From Candidatus Wallbacteria bacterium (GTDB taxonomy: Bacteria > Muiribacteriota > UBA6191 > JACPRK01): a stretch of 56,332 bases of DNA. The stretch is taken from positions 1 to 56,332 of the forward strand of contig JACQZN010000051.1 in the NCBI GenBank assembly GCA_016213845.1, written 5' to 3'. Positions 9,474-18,343 of this stretch are shown in pieces. A program made the translations under genes and the position numbers. Each line of letters opens with the position of its first letter. Positions within the stretch are counted from its first letter, which is position 1. The notes beneath the pieces are model-generated. The model saw only the letters and a list, made by a program, of their open reading frames with translations. It ran no database searches and was not told the origin of the DNA.

Positions 9474-12400
9474 TCACTCTGGGCACGTTGCGTTGTTCCA
9501 CGTTTCCCACAATCCTGAAGGGACACTTGGATTCGACTCCGCAAGCAGCGACTGCAGGCACTGCAATTCTGCCCTGACCGCTTCGGAATTCTCAGTCGAA
9601 TGATCTCGCATTGGGTTGTGGTAATTGCTGCAGTTCTTAAGCAGCTCACACCACTTCTTGTGCGTCGCCTCGTGTTTCGTGATGATGCACTTGCCAACAC
9701 ATGGGTCGAGATCACCGAACCCGGGCATTGTACACGTGATACACACCGGCTTGGGAGGCTTCGTTGGGTCCGTAACGCAGTCCTCGCAATGAGTCTGGGC
9801 TGCCCCATGTCCACCCTCGCCTCCAGGATGTCCGTGTTGATTAAGCTCATCAATTCGAGCCTGTATCTTCTGCTTGTCGCAGCCAACAGTTTGAGAGCTG
9901 TTTGTAGGCTCAAGTCCGAAGCGATCAACCATGAGGACTGGGTTCCTATTGCAATATCGGTATGAATCACTCCACTGTCTTCTGGCTATTGGGTCTGGCG
10001 TGAGGAAGGCTCCGATTGGGGGCAGATAGAACCGAGCCCGCAAATAGACCCACGGTGGCACCGCACTTTGCTCTCGTCCAATGAAGGCCAAGCGCGATGA
10101 TATCGAGGCACTGCCTCCCCTGTGAATTCCATAGGTCGCGAACTTTTGTGACTGAGACACCGTCCCGCTCGTGTCGACGAGCTTCATCACGCTGCCCAGA
10201 TGATCGCTGAGGAAGAACTTTGTCTCAGAGCTGCTTCCTTGTGCCAAGACTCGGTCCACGCCCCTGGCAGACAGGTAGGTGCTGATTGTCGATCCTGCCG
10301 CATCCAAATCGGCAATCAGATTGGCGTTGAGCCGGTCCCAGAGCACTCGTACTGACGGCACTCCGGTAGCCCCCATCGCGAGACGCCAGCCCGTCCACAG
10401 CTCCGGAAAGTAGGAGTTCGTGACGGTAACGCCGCCGGGCAGACTTGCCTGCCGCAGCATCGAGCGCACGTCCCAGATGTAACTCGCCGGTGTTGTTTGC
10501 CCGCTGGCGAGCTGGCCGGCCATTTCGCCGTTGGCAGTCCACGAGAAGCTGGTGACCTCGCCCGAGTTCGGCCCGCTGATGCTTACCAATTGGTCGGCGT
10601 CATCGACTTCATAGTTGGCGGTGCCGCCCGCGGTGGTCACACTGCTGCGGTTGCCCGCCTTGTCGTAGCTGAACTCTTCGAAGGAGCCATCGGGGTAGTC
10701 TGCCCGGATGAGCTGGTCGAGGTCGTCGTAGAGGTAGCCGTGGGTGCCCTCGTCGTCCACCCTCTGGGTGATGTTGCCCCGCGGGTCATAGGTCAGGTTC
10801 TCGAAGAAGACCTGACTGTTGTCTGGCCTTCTGTAGTCCAGTGACGTCAAACGACCGTTCGTGTCGTAGGCATAGGAGCACACGATCCCGTTCGCGTAGG
10901 TGAGCGTCGTCTTCTGTCCGGCGGCGTTGTAGGTGTAGGCGACGTCGCCCATGCTCGCGTGGTGGATCGCCGTCAGCCGGTTCCGGCTGTCCCAGGTGTA
11001 GGTGGCCGTGGAGTTGGGGATGCCGTCGACCCACATGGCCGTGCGGTTGCCGGCGCTGTCCCAGTCGTTCCTCTGGGTCTTCTGGAGGTGGGCGTGGTTG
11101 ATCGCCGTGATGCGGTTCAAGTCGTCGAAGGATTGCGAGATGTCGACGTTGGTATCGGTGACGCGGATCATGTTCCCCACGCTGTCGTAGCTCATCCGCG
11201 CGACGTTTTCGATGCTCCCGTCCGCGCGGATGTACCTCGCCTCCACGACCTTCCCCACCGGCGAGTAATCGTACTGAATCTTCTGGCCCTTGGCGTCGCG
11301 CCTCTCCACGAGCTGCCCCGCCAGGTCGTAGAGGTATTGCTTGCTCCGGCCCAGCGGGTCGGTCTCGCGCGTCAGGCGATTGAGCGCGTCGTATTCGAAA
11401 GTCCAGACCTTCCCCCGCCCGTTCGTGATGCTGACGACGTTGCCATTGTGGTCGTATCCGTACGCCACCGTCGTCTCGTCGACCGTGCCCTTCGCGCGCG
11501 TCACGCTGGTCATCCGCCCGAGTGCGTCGTTGGCGTATTCGTCGCGGACTTCGAGCGCCGTCCCGACCGCCTTCACGACCGCAGTTCGGCTCCCGACGGC
11601 GTCGTGCTCGAACCGCGTCAGTACTCCCAGTGCGTCCGCCTGCTCGATTTGCCTGTTGAGACCGTCGTAGGACTGCTGGTGAGTCCTGCCGAGCGGGTCA
11701 GTCGTCGCGGTGACATTTCCAACAGAATCATAGCCGGTCAGAAAGACGGCTCCATCAGGCGTCGTGCTGGCCACCGCCCTACCCAGGGCGTCGTGGGCCA
11801 CCCAGTTCGTCGAGCCGCGAGGATCCGTCGTCGACACCCGGTTCCCGGCCAGGTCGTATGCATGGCGCGTGACCCCGCCCAGGGCATCCGTGACGGTGAC
11901 GACGTGTCCGACCCCATCGTGCTGGTAGCGAGTCTCGCCCCCAAGCGGATCGAGCGCGCGCACCAGCCGCTCCCCAGTGTACTCAAACACCCGCACGCCC
12001 CCAGCCGGGTCCGTCTCGGAAACCTTCCGTCCGTGCACATCATAGGCGAACGACGTGGTCCGCCCCAGCGGATCGCTCCGAGAAACCAAGTTCCCATCCG
12101 GATCGTAGGAGAGCTCCGTCACGGGACGCGTCACCGGTCCGGCCGCTCCGTTACTCACTGGAGGCCCCACGATTCGGGTCACCCGCCTCATGACGTCGTG
12201 CTCGTAATCCGTCCGGTTTCCTCGAGCGTCGACAGTCGCCACGACCTGTCCGTCATCGCCGTACTGGGTTTCGTTCGCGATCGGCCCGAATGGCGTCAGT
12301 CGCACAGCCCGGATCACGCGGCCTGCAGAATCATATTCAAAGACCGTCGTGCGGCCCGCCTCGTCAGTTTCGCGCTCGAGCGCTCCGGATGACGCGTAGC

Positions 12401-14243
12401 CCAGATGCCGCGTACCTCCTAGCGCATCGGTCGTCGTGACTAGCCTGCTCGCGGCATCGTAGGACATCCTCGATACCCGCCCCAGCGAGTCCGTCTTTGA
12501 GATCAAGCGCCCTTGTCCGTCGTAGGCGTACTGCGTGGTGTTACCGAGCACGTCGACCACCTGGGTCAGATTGCCCTCCGCGTCATAAGACCGCGTCGTA
12601 ACACGCCCGTAGGCGTCCGAGGAAAGAACCAGCCGCCCCCAGGCATCGTACTCGGAACGCTCGATCGCCCCGTTGGCAATCTGTCTCTCCACTACGTTGC
12701 CCGCATCGTCGTAGACCGTTCGCGTGATTCTCCCCAAGTCGTCTGTTACAAGGCCAGTGGCTGGGTCTTGCAAGACCCCTACGCCCTTGTCCGTGTAATG
12801 GACAACTCGCCCTCGATCATCATAGTAAAGTTCGTGAATCACTTGCCCCCGGTGGTTCGTGATGCTCGTGATCAACCCAGGCCACATCGTGCCCGAGTGA
12901 GCCAGCCCGACGACCCCACCGTCCGGATACTCGACCTGCCCCAAGAACGCGCCGCCCTCGTACTGGAACTGCCACTGCCCGCCTCCCGTCCTGGCGATCG
13001 TGGCAAGCTTATGCTCCGGGTTGTACGAAAACACCAGGACCGGGTCGCCGTTCCTTGAGATGCCGGAGAGTCGATCCCCCTCATCGTACGAAAGCAAGAC
13101 GGTATCCCCCGATGAGTACGCGATGGACTGCAGATCGTTCTTTGCGTTGAACGTGAGCTCGGCTTGGTCTGGATAGATCAGCCTGAAGGTCCCATCCGCG
13201 GCGCGTATCAGGGTCAAGCCCTGGTCGGGTTCCTGGGCGTAGGCGCTGTAGCCGGACTCTCGAAATCTCAATTTCGGCCGGTCGAACTGATCGACCAGCA
13301 CGTAGTGATCGGTCCCGTCGAACGTCTCCGTCGCGTGGACATCCCACTCGTGCGTCCAGCCGATCCCCATAGGCCCCTCAGCCTCGCCCTGAGACGCGTA
13401 TCGTTGCCGCACGCCGGCTACCTGGGCCATCTCCATCTGCCCTGCGGGGTTCACGCTGAATCGCTCACCACCACCACCGAGCGCCGATAGCTTCGGCACA
13501 CGGGGCGGCGAGCGGTCACACGAGACGCACTCCGGTATTGGACCGACGTTGTAGGAGTCCAAGCTCGGCCCGTTCCACTTCGGACACCTGGAGATTTCCA
13601 CCGGATTGAAGTCAGAACAGGGCCCATCAAGCATCTCATCCGCGGTACTGAAGTACAGGGCCTCTCCAACGACGTGAAACTGGTACCCTTTCACGAGCTT
13701 CAGGAGGCCGGGGTCGTAGTTTCCGAGGTAGAGGTAGTTGTCCGCCCGGTAGATCTGGAACCCGCGCTCGATGAAGGGTATCCTCCGGCCGTGGCCCTGC
13801 CCCTGAGGATAGTCCCAGATGGAAATGCACTGAGGCGTGGACGGAGGAAGTACCGGATTCCCGGCTATCGGCCGGTTGTTTGATACTCCGCCAAAACACG
13901 CACCCCACGGATAGGCACCGTGCTCCGAGTACGGGTTCATGACTAGTAGGAACTGCCGCGACATCTGCACCGGACCTGTTCCGTTTCTGACGAACGGGAT
14001 GATCACCTGGACGTGGTGCCGATAAAGCGGGTAGGCGGCATAGACATTGAATGCGTACCCATCGGGGTCTTCAGGTGGATCGCAGACACTGCACTGCTTA
14101 ATCATCGCACGCCCTTGCATCGGCAAGCACGGCGTTCGCTTCTTGCATCCCGGCGGAGCAAAGCCACCTGCCTCATGACACGACGCCAGCTCAAGTAGTA
14201 GCAACCCGCTCAACGTGGCAAGCCGAAGTCTTCGTGAGATCAT
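9474..14243 (-). CDS. RHS/YD-repeat lipoprotein with Cys-rich HExxH C-terminal domain
   Basis: 1589 residues. The N-terminus is a lipoprotein signal (LLLLELASC, lipobox Cys22). Residues ~25-330 form a Cys-containing N-terminal domain. YD repeats run from ~380 to ~1340. The RHS core (FFLSDHLGSVMKLVD, then YLRARFY and FLTPDPI) ends in NRNPVLMVDRFGLEP near 1455. What follows is a separate ~130-residue tip with about ten Cys and a zinc-peptidase signature, HEATH at 1524-1528, with candidate third ligands Glu1551, Glu1554 or Glu1559. RHS shells are known to encapsulate and release a C-terminal toxin. Here I infer a disulfide-rich metallopeptidase-like effector acting outside the cytoplasm. It starts 12 bp after the FlgD-Ig protein and is followed after five bases by the candidate immunity gene. 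Confidence 0.9.
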   Translation of the reverse strand: MISRRLRLATLSGLLLLELASCHEAGGFAPPGCKKRTPCLPMQGRAMIKQCSVCDPPEDPDGYAFNVYAAYPLYRHHVQVIIPFVRNGTGPVQMSRQFLLVMNPYSEHGAYPWGACFGGVSNNRPIAGNPVLPPSTPQCISIWDYPQGQGHGRRIPFIERGFQIYRADNYLYLGNYDPGLLKLVKGYQFHVVGEALYFSTADEMLDGPCSDFNPVEISRCPKWNGPSLDSYNVGPIPECVSCDRSPPRVPKLSALGGGGERFSVNPAGQMEMAQVAGVRQRYASQGEAEGPMGIGWTHEWDVHATETFDGTDHYVLVDQFDRPKLRFRESGYSAYAQEPDQGLTLIRAADGTFRLIYPDQAELTFNAKNDLQSIAYSSGDTVLLSYDEGDRLSGISRNGDPVLVFSYNPEHKLATIARTGGGQWQFQYEGGAFLGQVEYPDGGVVGLAHSGTMWPGLITSITNHRGQVIHELYYDDRGRVVHYTDKGVGVLQDPATGLVTDDLGRITRTVYDDAGNVVERQIANGAIERSEYDAWGRLVLSSDAYGRVTTRSYDAEGNLTQVVDVLGNTTQYAYDGQGRLISKTDSLGRVSRMSYDAASRLVTTTDALGGTRHLGYASSGALERETDEAGRTTVFEYDSAGRVIRAVRLTPFGPIANETQYGDDGQVVATVDARGNRTDYEHDVMRRVTRIVGPPVSNGAAGPVTRPVTELSYDPDGNLVSRSDPLGRTTSFAYDVHGRKVSETDPAGGVRVFEYTGERLVRALDPLGGETRYQHDGVGHVVTVTDALGGVTRHAYDLAGNRVSTTDPRGSTNWVAHDALGRAVASTTPDGAVFLTGYDSVGNVTATTDPLGRTHQQSYDGLNRQIEQADALGVLTRFEHDAVGSRTAVVKAVGTALEVRDEYANDALGRMTSVTRAKGTVDETTVAYGYDHNGNVVSITNGRGKVWTFEYDALNRLTRETDPLGRSKQYLYDLAGQLVERRDAKGQKIQYDYSPVGKVVEARYIRADGSIENVARMSYDSVGNMIRVTDTNVDISQSFDDLNRITAINHAHLQKTQRNDWDSAGNRTAMWVDGIPNSTATYTWDSRNRLTAIHHASMGDVAYTYNAAGQKTTLTYANGIVCSYAYDTNGRLTSLDYRRPDNSQVFFENLTYDPRGNITQRVDDEGTHGYLYDDLDQLIRADYPDGSFEEFSYDKAGNRSSVTTAGGTANYEVDDADQLVSISGPNSGEVTSFSWTANGEMAGQLASGQTTPASYIWDVRSMLRQASLPGGVTVTNSYFPELWTGWRLAMGATGVPSVRVLWDRLNANLIADLDAAGSTISTYLSARGVDRVLAQGSSSETKFFLSDHLGSVMKLVDTSGTVSQSQKFATYGIHRGGSASISSRLAFIGREQSAVPPWVYLRARFYLPPIGAFLTPDPIARRQWSDSYRYCNRNPVLMVDRFGLEPTNSSQTVGCDKQKIQARIDELNQHGHPGGEGGHGAAQTHCEDCVTDPTKPPKPVCITCTMPGFGDLDPCVGKCIITKHEATHKKWCELLKNCSNYHNPMRDHSTENSEAVRAELQCLQSLLAESNPSVPSGLWETWNNATCPE

Positions 14244-14255
14244 CGCCGGTCCTCG

Positions 14256-15374
14256 TCAGTAGCAGAGCTTGAGGCCAAGCCTCGGTGATTTCACGCTCAA
14301 TCCGTTCGGGAGCGTCCCCTCCAGTTCCAGCGCGTAGACGCCTTCATCGACGAGCAGCCCTTCGTCGGTCCTTCCATCCCAGACGAGGCTTTGGGCGCCG
14401 GGCCCCAGCGCCTGCGGCGGGAACTGCTTCAGCACCAAGGCCTCGTCCCGGCCGCTCCGAATCGACGCCCACACGGTAGCCGGTCCGGTCAACTCGTAGC
14501 TGAGCTGGAACGCGGAAGGCTTCACATGCCTGTATGCGTTTGGCCGCGGGTAGAGCGTCCAGGAATCGGCCTCGAAGTCTCGGAACAGGTGCGTGGATTC
14601 GCCCGATAGGACGCCACCGAGCGTCTGGTTATGAAACGAGTCGGACGCGATCACGATCAGAGAGACGCTGCTTCCCGGCACGAAGCCCTGACACGAGAAG
14701 GCGGTCGTCGCTATCGTCGCTAGAACGGGGAACTCAACGGACCCGAAGATGTGCCAGGTCGCTGAGCTTGGATACACGGCCGTCTGACTCAGCGCTCCAA
14801 CCTGGTAGCTTTGGAAGTTCGGGTCAACAGCCGGCTGCCACTCGACACCGACGGTCCCAAGCCCACTGGTCGTGATCCAGCTTGAATCCAGACCCCTGGG
14901 GGGCACCAGGTCGACGTACGTGGAAGGCAACGTCGTCCATGGCCCCGGTCCAGAAGAGTCGGCTGCACGTACCCTTACGGAGACCACTGCCTCTTCGGAG
15001 GGGATCGGCGTCAGCTCCAACTGAATGGCTGTGCCCGAAGTCAGGAACTGAGACGGCTGAGGGGACATGAACTGCGCCTGCATCGACATCCAGTCCCCGT
15101 ACGTTGCTGTGTCTGAAGGCTTCCGTGACCACGCCGCCTCGACAGCTACGAAGTCCTCCTCGACGTCAAAGCCTGTTCCCGTCGCGATAAGCTGGTGCGA
15201 CCAGGAAGTCAGCGTTACTCCGAGAATCGGGTGAACGCTCTGGGTCGGAACAGAGGTGAACTCGAGCGTACCGGCTTCGATGACCGGCGGCGTCGCCTCC
15301 ACTCGGGCGGCCCCGGCCGTCATCGCCGCCGCCAGTACCACCGCTACCAGGTTCCACCGTCGCCATCCCCGCAT
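14256..15374 (-). CDS. Exported FlgD-Ig-type protein, partner of RHS2
   Basis: 372 residues from the ATG at 15374, chosen for the GGAGGAAG ribosome site and the signal peptide (MRGWRRWNLVAVVLAAAMTA, cleavage near RVEA). The first ~17 residues are the same as in the PKD protein at 7309. A middle region of fibronectin/Ig-like folds (EPVR-type strands, GTVGVEWQPAVDPNFQSYQV) leads to a C-terminal FlgD-type Ig module with QSLVWDGRTDEGLLVDEG. It looks like a shortened paralogue of the split 1366-residue protein. Both precede an RHS gene under the same promoter module, so they may anchor, chaperone or present the RHS protein. That role is inferred from context only. Confidence 0.85.
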   Translation of the reverse strand: MRGWRRWNLVAVVLAAAMTAGAARVEATPPVIEAGTLEFTSVPTQSVHPILGVTLTSWSHQLIATGTGFDVEEDFVAVEAAWSRKPSDTATYGDWMSMQAQFMSPQPSQFLTSGTAIQLELTPIPSEEAVVSVRVRAADSSGPGPWTTLPSTYVDLVPPRGLDSSWITTSGLGTVGVEWQPAVDPNFQSYQVGALSQTAVYPSSATWHIFGSVEFPVLATIATTAFSCQGFVPGSSVSLIVIASDSFHNQTLGGVLSGESTHLFRDFEADSWTLYPRPNAYRHVKPSAFQLSYELTGPATVWASIRSGRDEALVLKQFPPQALGPGAQSLVWDGRTDEGLLVDEGVYALELEGTLPNGLSVKSPRLGLKLCY

Positions 15375-15604
15375 TGCGACTTCCTCCCGCGGCCACCCGG
15401 CCGCCGGGTTTCGGGTGCGCGTGTGCGAGCCGCCCTCGAAACCCACCCTCGTCCGGAAGCACCAGCGCCAAGAATCCCGCCGCCGGACTGTGGTTGACCT
15501 GTGTCGTACCGAATCCTGAGTCGGCTCGTCCGGAAGGAACGTGGTCTGGCGCCCTCCGGGCCCCGCCTTGCAAGAACTTCTACCCCGGCCCCGGAAACTG
15601 TCAA
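15337..15604. repeat. Promoter-leader module, copy B
   Basis: Direct repeat of 7272-7539, covering promoter, leader, Shine-Dalgarno and signal-peptide codons. Recombination between the two copies would remove exactly 8065 bp: the FlgD-Ig gene, the RHS lipoprotein, the candidate immunity gene, the decayed ORF and the MITE-like element. Confidence 0.9.
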
Positions 15605-15614
15605 ACTTTTTTTT
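15577..15614 (-). promoter_or_regulatory. Sigma-70-like promoter of RHS operon 2 with upstream A-tract
   Basis: On the minus strand TTGACA (15604-15599), a 16-bp spacer, then TAGAAG (15582-15577). Two bases upstream of the -35 box lies a run of eight A (15614-15607), placed like an UP element. Copy A lacks the A-tract but has a better -10 (TAGAAT), so the two operons may differ in strength. Confidence 0.65.
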
Positions 15615-15737
15615 GTCGGACGCTCTCCGCTCCTCCGCCTTCCGCTCTGGCCGCCGGGTCCCGCATTGCTATCCACGAGAGCCCTCCCCGTTCGCATTGC
15701 CGCTTGTGCTATGGTTACTCTCGAGCGGGGCACGGGG

Positions 15738-17255
15738 ATGAGCGGACAGGCGGAGCACAAGACCATCGAGATCTCGCTCCAGGCGGGCCGTTGCGTCGTC
15801 ACCTGGAGCGGCGCCGGCCGTCAGGCTGAACTGACGACGGGCACGCCGGACGAGCCCGTCGAGGCCAGAGTCGAATCGCTCCTGAGGGAAGCTCAGCCAG
15901 AGCTCATCCGGGTGCGCTTCTCGCCGTGCACACTCCAGGCGACCACGCGCGGCTTCACGGAGCTGCCCATCCGCTCCTCGGAGGCGACCCTGTTTCTCGA
16001 CCGCATGCTGGAGCGCGAGCTGGGTGCCGCCGTACTGTCCCGGCGGCTGGGGCGCCACGTCCAACGGATGGATGGCCCCTCGGCACCTGCCCCCTCAGCG
16101 ACCGACTCTCTCGAGTCCGTTCTGGAGAGGCGGGGCCGTTCTCGCCCGGCGGCCTCTGGCCCGCCGCGCTTTCTGGTGATCGAGACGTTCGCCGAGATGG
16201 GGCTGCCGGCCCGCGTCCTGGAGGCCGTCCTGCAATCCGGATGTGAGCGGGTCGACGCCGTCCTGCAGCTGCCACCGTCGATTCCACCGGACTCCGATGC
16301 TGCCGTTCTCGCTCTCTGCGTCGAGCCGGAACGCTCGGTGCTCGGACTGTTTCGCGCGGGCCTTCCACCACTGGCCGTGCGCCCTTTGCCGCCGTCCTTC
16401 CTCGACGAGCCCGCGCCCGGCGCCGCGGACGCTCTCGTCGCCGCCGCGCGCGAGCTGCTGGCTCGAGTCGCCGCGAGCGCCTTCCCCGTGTCCGCCCTCC
16501 ACTGGGACGCGCCCCCGGACCTGGCCGCCCGCGTCCTGCCCCGAATCCGGGCCCTGGGCCGGGCACTGGGCCTGGAAGCCGCCGCAGTCCCCGCTTCTCC
16601 CGGCGCCCACGGCCCGCGGGCGCTGCCCTTCACACTCCAGCTCAAGCGCCCGCCGTTCTTCCTGGCCCGATGGCTGCGCGACTCCCCGTCCAGGACTCGA
16701 CTTCTCCAACGGCTCCTTCCTGTCTCCTTGGTCTTGGCGCTGGCCGCACAGGCCGGCGTTGTCCTGACGGCCGGAAAGGAGCTCGCTCGACTCGCCGGTC
16801 GCATCGACCGGCTCGCCGGCATGCGCCTTCCGTCCCATTCGCGCTCTGCAGTGCCCCACGCCCCATCGCTCGCAACTCGAGCGCGCGAGGTCTCCGAACT
16901 GGCCCAGGCGCTCCGACGAAGCCTCGAGGACGTGCTCTCCAACCTGGAGCCGCTGGTCCCCGACGACCTCCGTCTCACCGCCGTCGAGCTCTCCGGGAGC
17001 AGCCGGGTTCGAATCTCGGGACATTCTCGCCAGCCCGGCTCATTGACCCTCTTCTTCTCGAGACTCCAGCAATGTCCCGCTTTCCGCCGCGTCCGCCTGG
17101 TCTCGGAAGCGCGCGCACGCGAGGGCCAGGGTCCTTCACAGCAGGTCCTCGCCTTCACGTTCGAAGGCGCGCTGGAACCCTCACCCAAACGTCCATCGCC
17201 CAAGCCGCAGACACAGGCACGGCGCGACGCCCAGGAGACCGGCCTTGGCCGCTGA
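15738..17255 (+). CDS. PilM-PilN (GspL-like) inner-membrane assembly protein
   Basis: 505 residues from the ATG at 15738; an in-frame ATG at 15711 is possible. The N-terminal ~310 residues are cytoplasmic and resemble a degenerate actin-like PilM/GspL domain (ISLQAGRCVVTW, later FLVIETFAEMGLPARVLEAV). One transmembrane helix (residues ~325-343, LPVSLVLALAAQAGVVL) is followed by a coiled region and a PilN/GspL-like ferredoxin-fold domain (LRLTAVELSGSSRVRISGHS). This is GspL architecture, or a PilM-PilN fusion, which couples the assembly ATPase to the inner-membrane platform. It is the first gene of a tightly overlapping operon and diverges from RHS operon 2. Assignment rests on architecture and neighbours more than on motif strength. 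Confidence 0.7.
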   Translation: MSGQAEHKTIEISLQAGRCVVTWSGAGRQAELTTGTPDEPVEARVESLLREAQPELIRVRFSPCTLQATTRGFTELPIRSSEATLFLDRMLERELGAAVLSRRLGRHVQRMDGPSAPAPSATDSLESVLERRGRSRPAASGPPRFLVIETFAEMGLPARVLEAVLQSGCERVDAVLQLPPSIPPDSDAAVLALCVEPERSVLGLFRAGLPPLAVRPLPPSFLDEPAPGAADALVAAARELLARVAASAFPVSALHWDAPPDLAARVLPRIRALGRALGLEAAAVPASPGAHGPRALPFTLQLKRPPFFLARWLRDSPSRTRLLQRLLPVSLVLALAAQAGVVLTAGKELARLAGRIDRLAGMRLPSHSRSAVPHAPSLATRAREVSELAQALRRSLEDVLSNLEPLVPDDLRLTAVELSGSSRVRISGHSRQPGSLTLFFSRLQQCPAFRRVRLVSEARAREGQGPSQQVLAFTFEGALEPSPKRPSPKPQTQARRDAQETGLGR

Positions 17256-17811
17256 CGCGAAGCCCGCGGGCGCAACTCCGCAACAGCTCCTTGCCAAGCC
17301 GGCCGCATGGCTCTTGCTGGCGAACCTGACGGCCGCCGCCCTCTTCACCGTACCGGCCGTCTCGGAGAGCGCCCTGCTGGCCGAACACGAGCAAGCGCTC
17401 GCCAACGCGCGTTCCGACTCCCGCCGCCGCACCGGCGTCCAGGACGCGGCCCTGCGCGAGACAGCGGCAGCCCTCGAAGGGGCCGAACTTCGACTGCCGG
17501 CCGAGCGCGACCTGCCGGCCCTCGCCGACCGGATTCGAAGCAGTGCCGCGACCTCCGGGCTGGAGCTTCTCCACGCCGACTATCGGACAACGACCCAGGA
17601 GACGTCCATCCACGCCACTCTGGACATCGAGCTCACGGCGCAAGGGCCCTACCGCTCTCTCAAGGCCTTCCTCCTGGCCCTCGAAAGCGATCCCTCGGCG
17701 CTGGCCATCACGTCGCTCACGGCGCTCGGTGGCGACGGGGTGGGAACGGCCTCACGCAAGGTACGGCTCTCCCTGAGGACCCTCCTGAAGTCCGAAGGGG
17801 TCGCCCCATGA
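17245..17811 (+). CDS. PilO/GspM-like inner-membrane protein
   Basis: 188 residues starting at TTG 17245, which overlaps the previous gene by 11 bp and has AGGAGA six bases upstream. It has one N-terminal transmembrane helix (residues ~20-38), a coiled coil (~40-85) and a PilO-type ferredoxin fold containing GPYRSLKAFLLALESDPSAL, a stretch very typical of PilO. With the upstream protein and the next gene it would form the periplasmic alignment complex of a type IV pilus or type II secretion machine. Stop and next start overlap as ATGA. Confidence 0.8.
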   Translation: MAADAKPAGATPQQLLAKPAAWLLLANLTAAALFTVPAVSESALLAEHEQALANARSDSRRRTGVQDAALRETAAALEGAELRLPAERDLPALADRIRSSAATSGLELLHADYRTTTQETSIHATLDIELTAQGPYRSLKAFLLALESDPSALAITSLTALGGDGVGTASRKVRLSLRTLLKSEGVAP

Positions 17812-18323
17812 CCCCCAAAATCCTGCTCCTGCTCGCCGCCCTCGCGTCCTACGCCGCCATGCTCTCCTACGACTTGCGCCATCCCGAGGCGATCCTCGCC
17901 AGGACTGACTCCCCGCCCGGCAGGCGGCCGTCCCGGAGCCTCCCCTTCGCCGCGACCGCCGAGCTCGACCTGGCCCCCCGCGAGCCTCGACCGTTTCGCG
18001 AGCCTGCGCGCGACGTGTTCGACTACAGGGTCCCTGTCCCTCGCCCCGTCGCCGCGCCTCCCCCACCCCGCCCGGCCCCCGCACCGCCGCCGCCCGCCCC
18101 CGCGGAATCCCGCATCAAGAGAGACTCGATCGAGGTGCATGGGATTTACGAGCGAAAGGACCCGCCCAGTCGCAAAGTATTCCTCTCCATCGACGGCGTC
18201 CTCTGCATCGCCGAACCCGGGGAGGAGCTGCCAGGCGGCCTCCGACTCGAACGGCTCGGCCCGAAGACGGTAACCATCCGCTCTGTCGAGGGCGACGCCG
18301 AGGAGTCTTTCGACCTGCCGTGA
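17808..18323 (+). CDS. PilP/GspC-like periplasmic linker
   Basis: 171 residues from the ATG at 17808 (ATGA overlap). An N-terminal membrane helix (residues 3-17, PKILLLLAALASYAAM) is followed by a long Pro-rich linker (about 60-105). A small beta domain follows (DSIEVHGIYERKD, VFLSIDGVLCIAEPGEEL, RLERLGPKTVTI), matching the HR/PilP domain of GspC and PilP. Known family role: links the inner-membrane platform to the secretin. A GTGA overlap leads to the secretin gene. Confidence 0.75.
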   Translation: MTPKILLLLAALASYAAMLSYDLRHPEAILARTDSPPGRRPSRSLPFAATAELDLAPREPRPFREPARDVFDYRVPVPRPVAAPPPPRPAPAPPPPAPAESRIKRDSIEVHGIYERKDPPSRKVFLSIDGVLCIAEPGEELPGGLRLERLGPKTVTIRSVEGDAEESFDLP

Positions 18324-18343
18324 ATCGCTGCCGAGGTGCCGAA

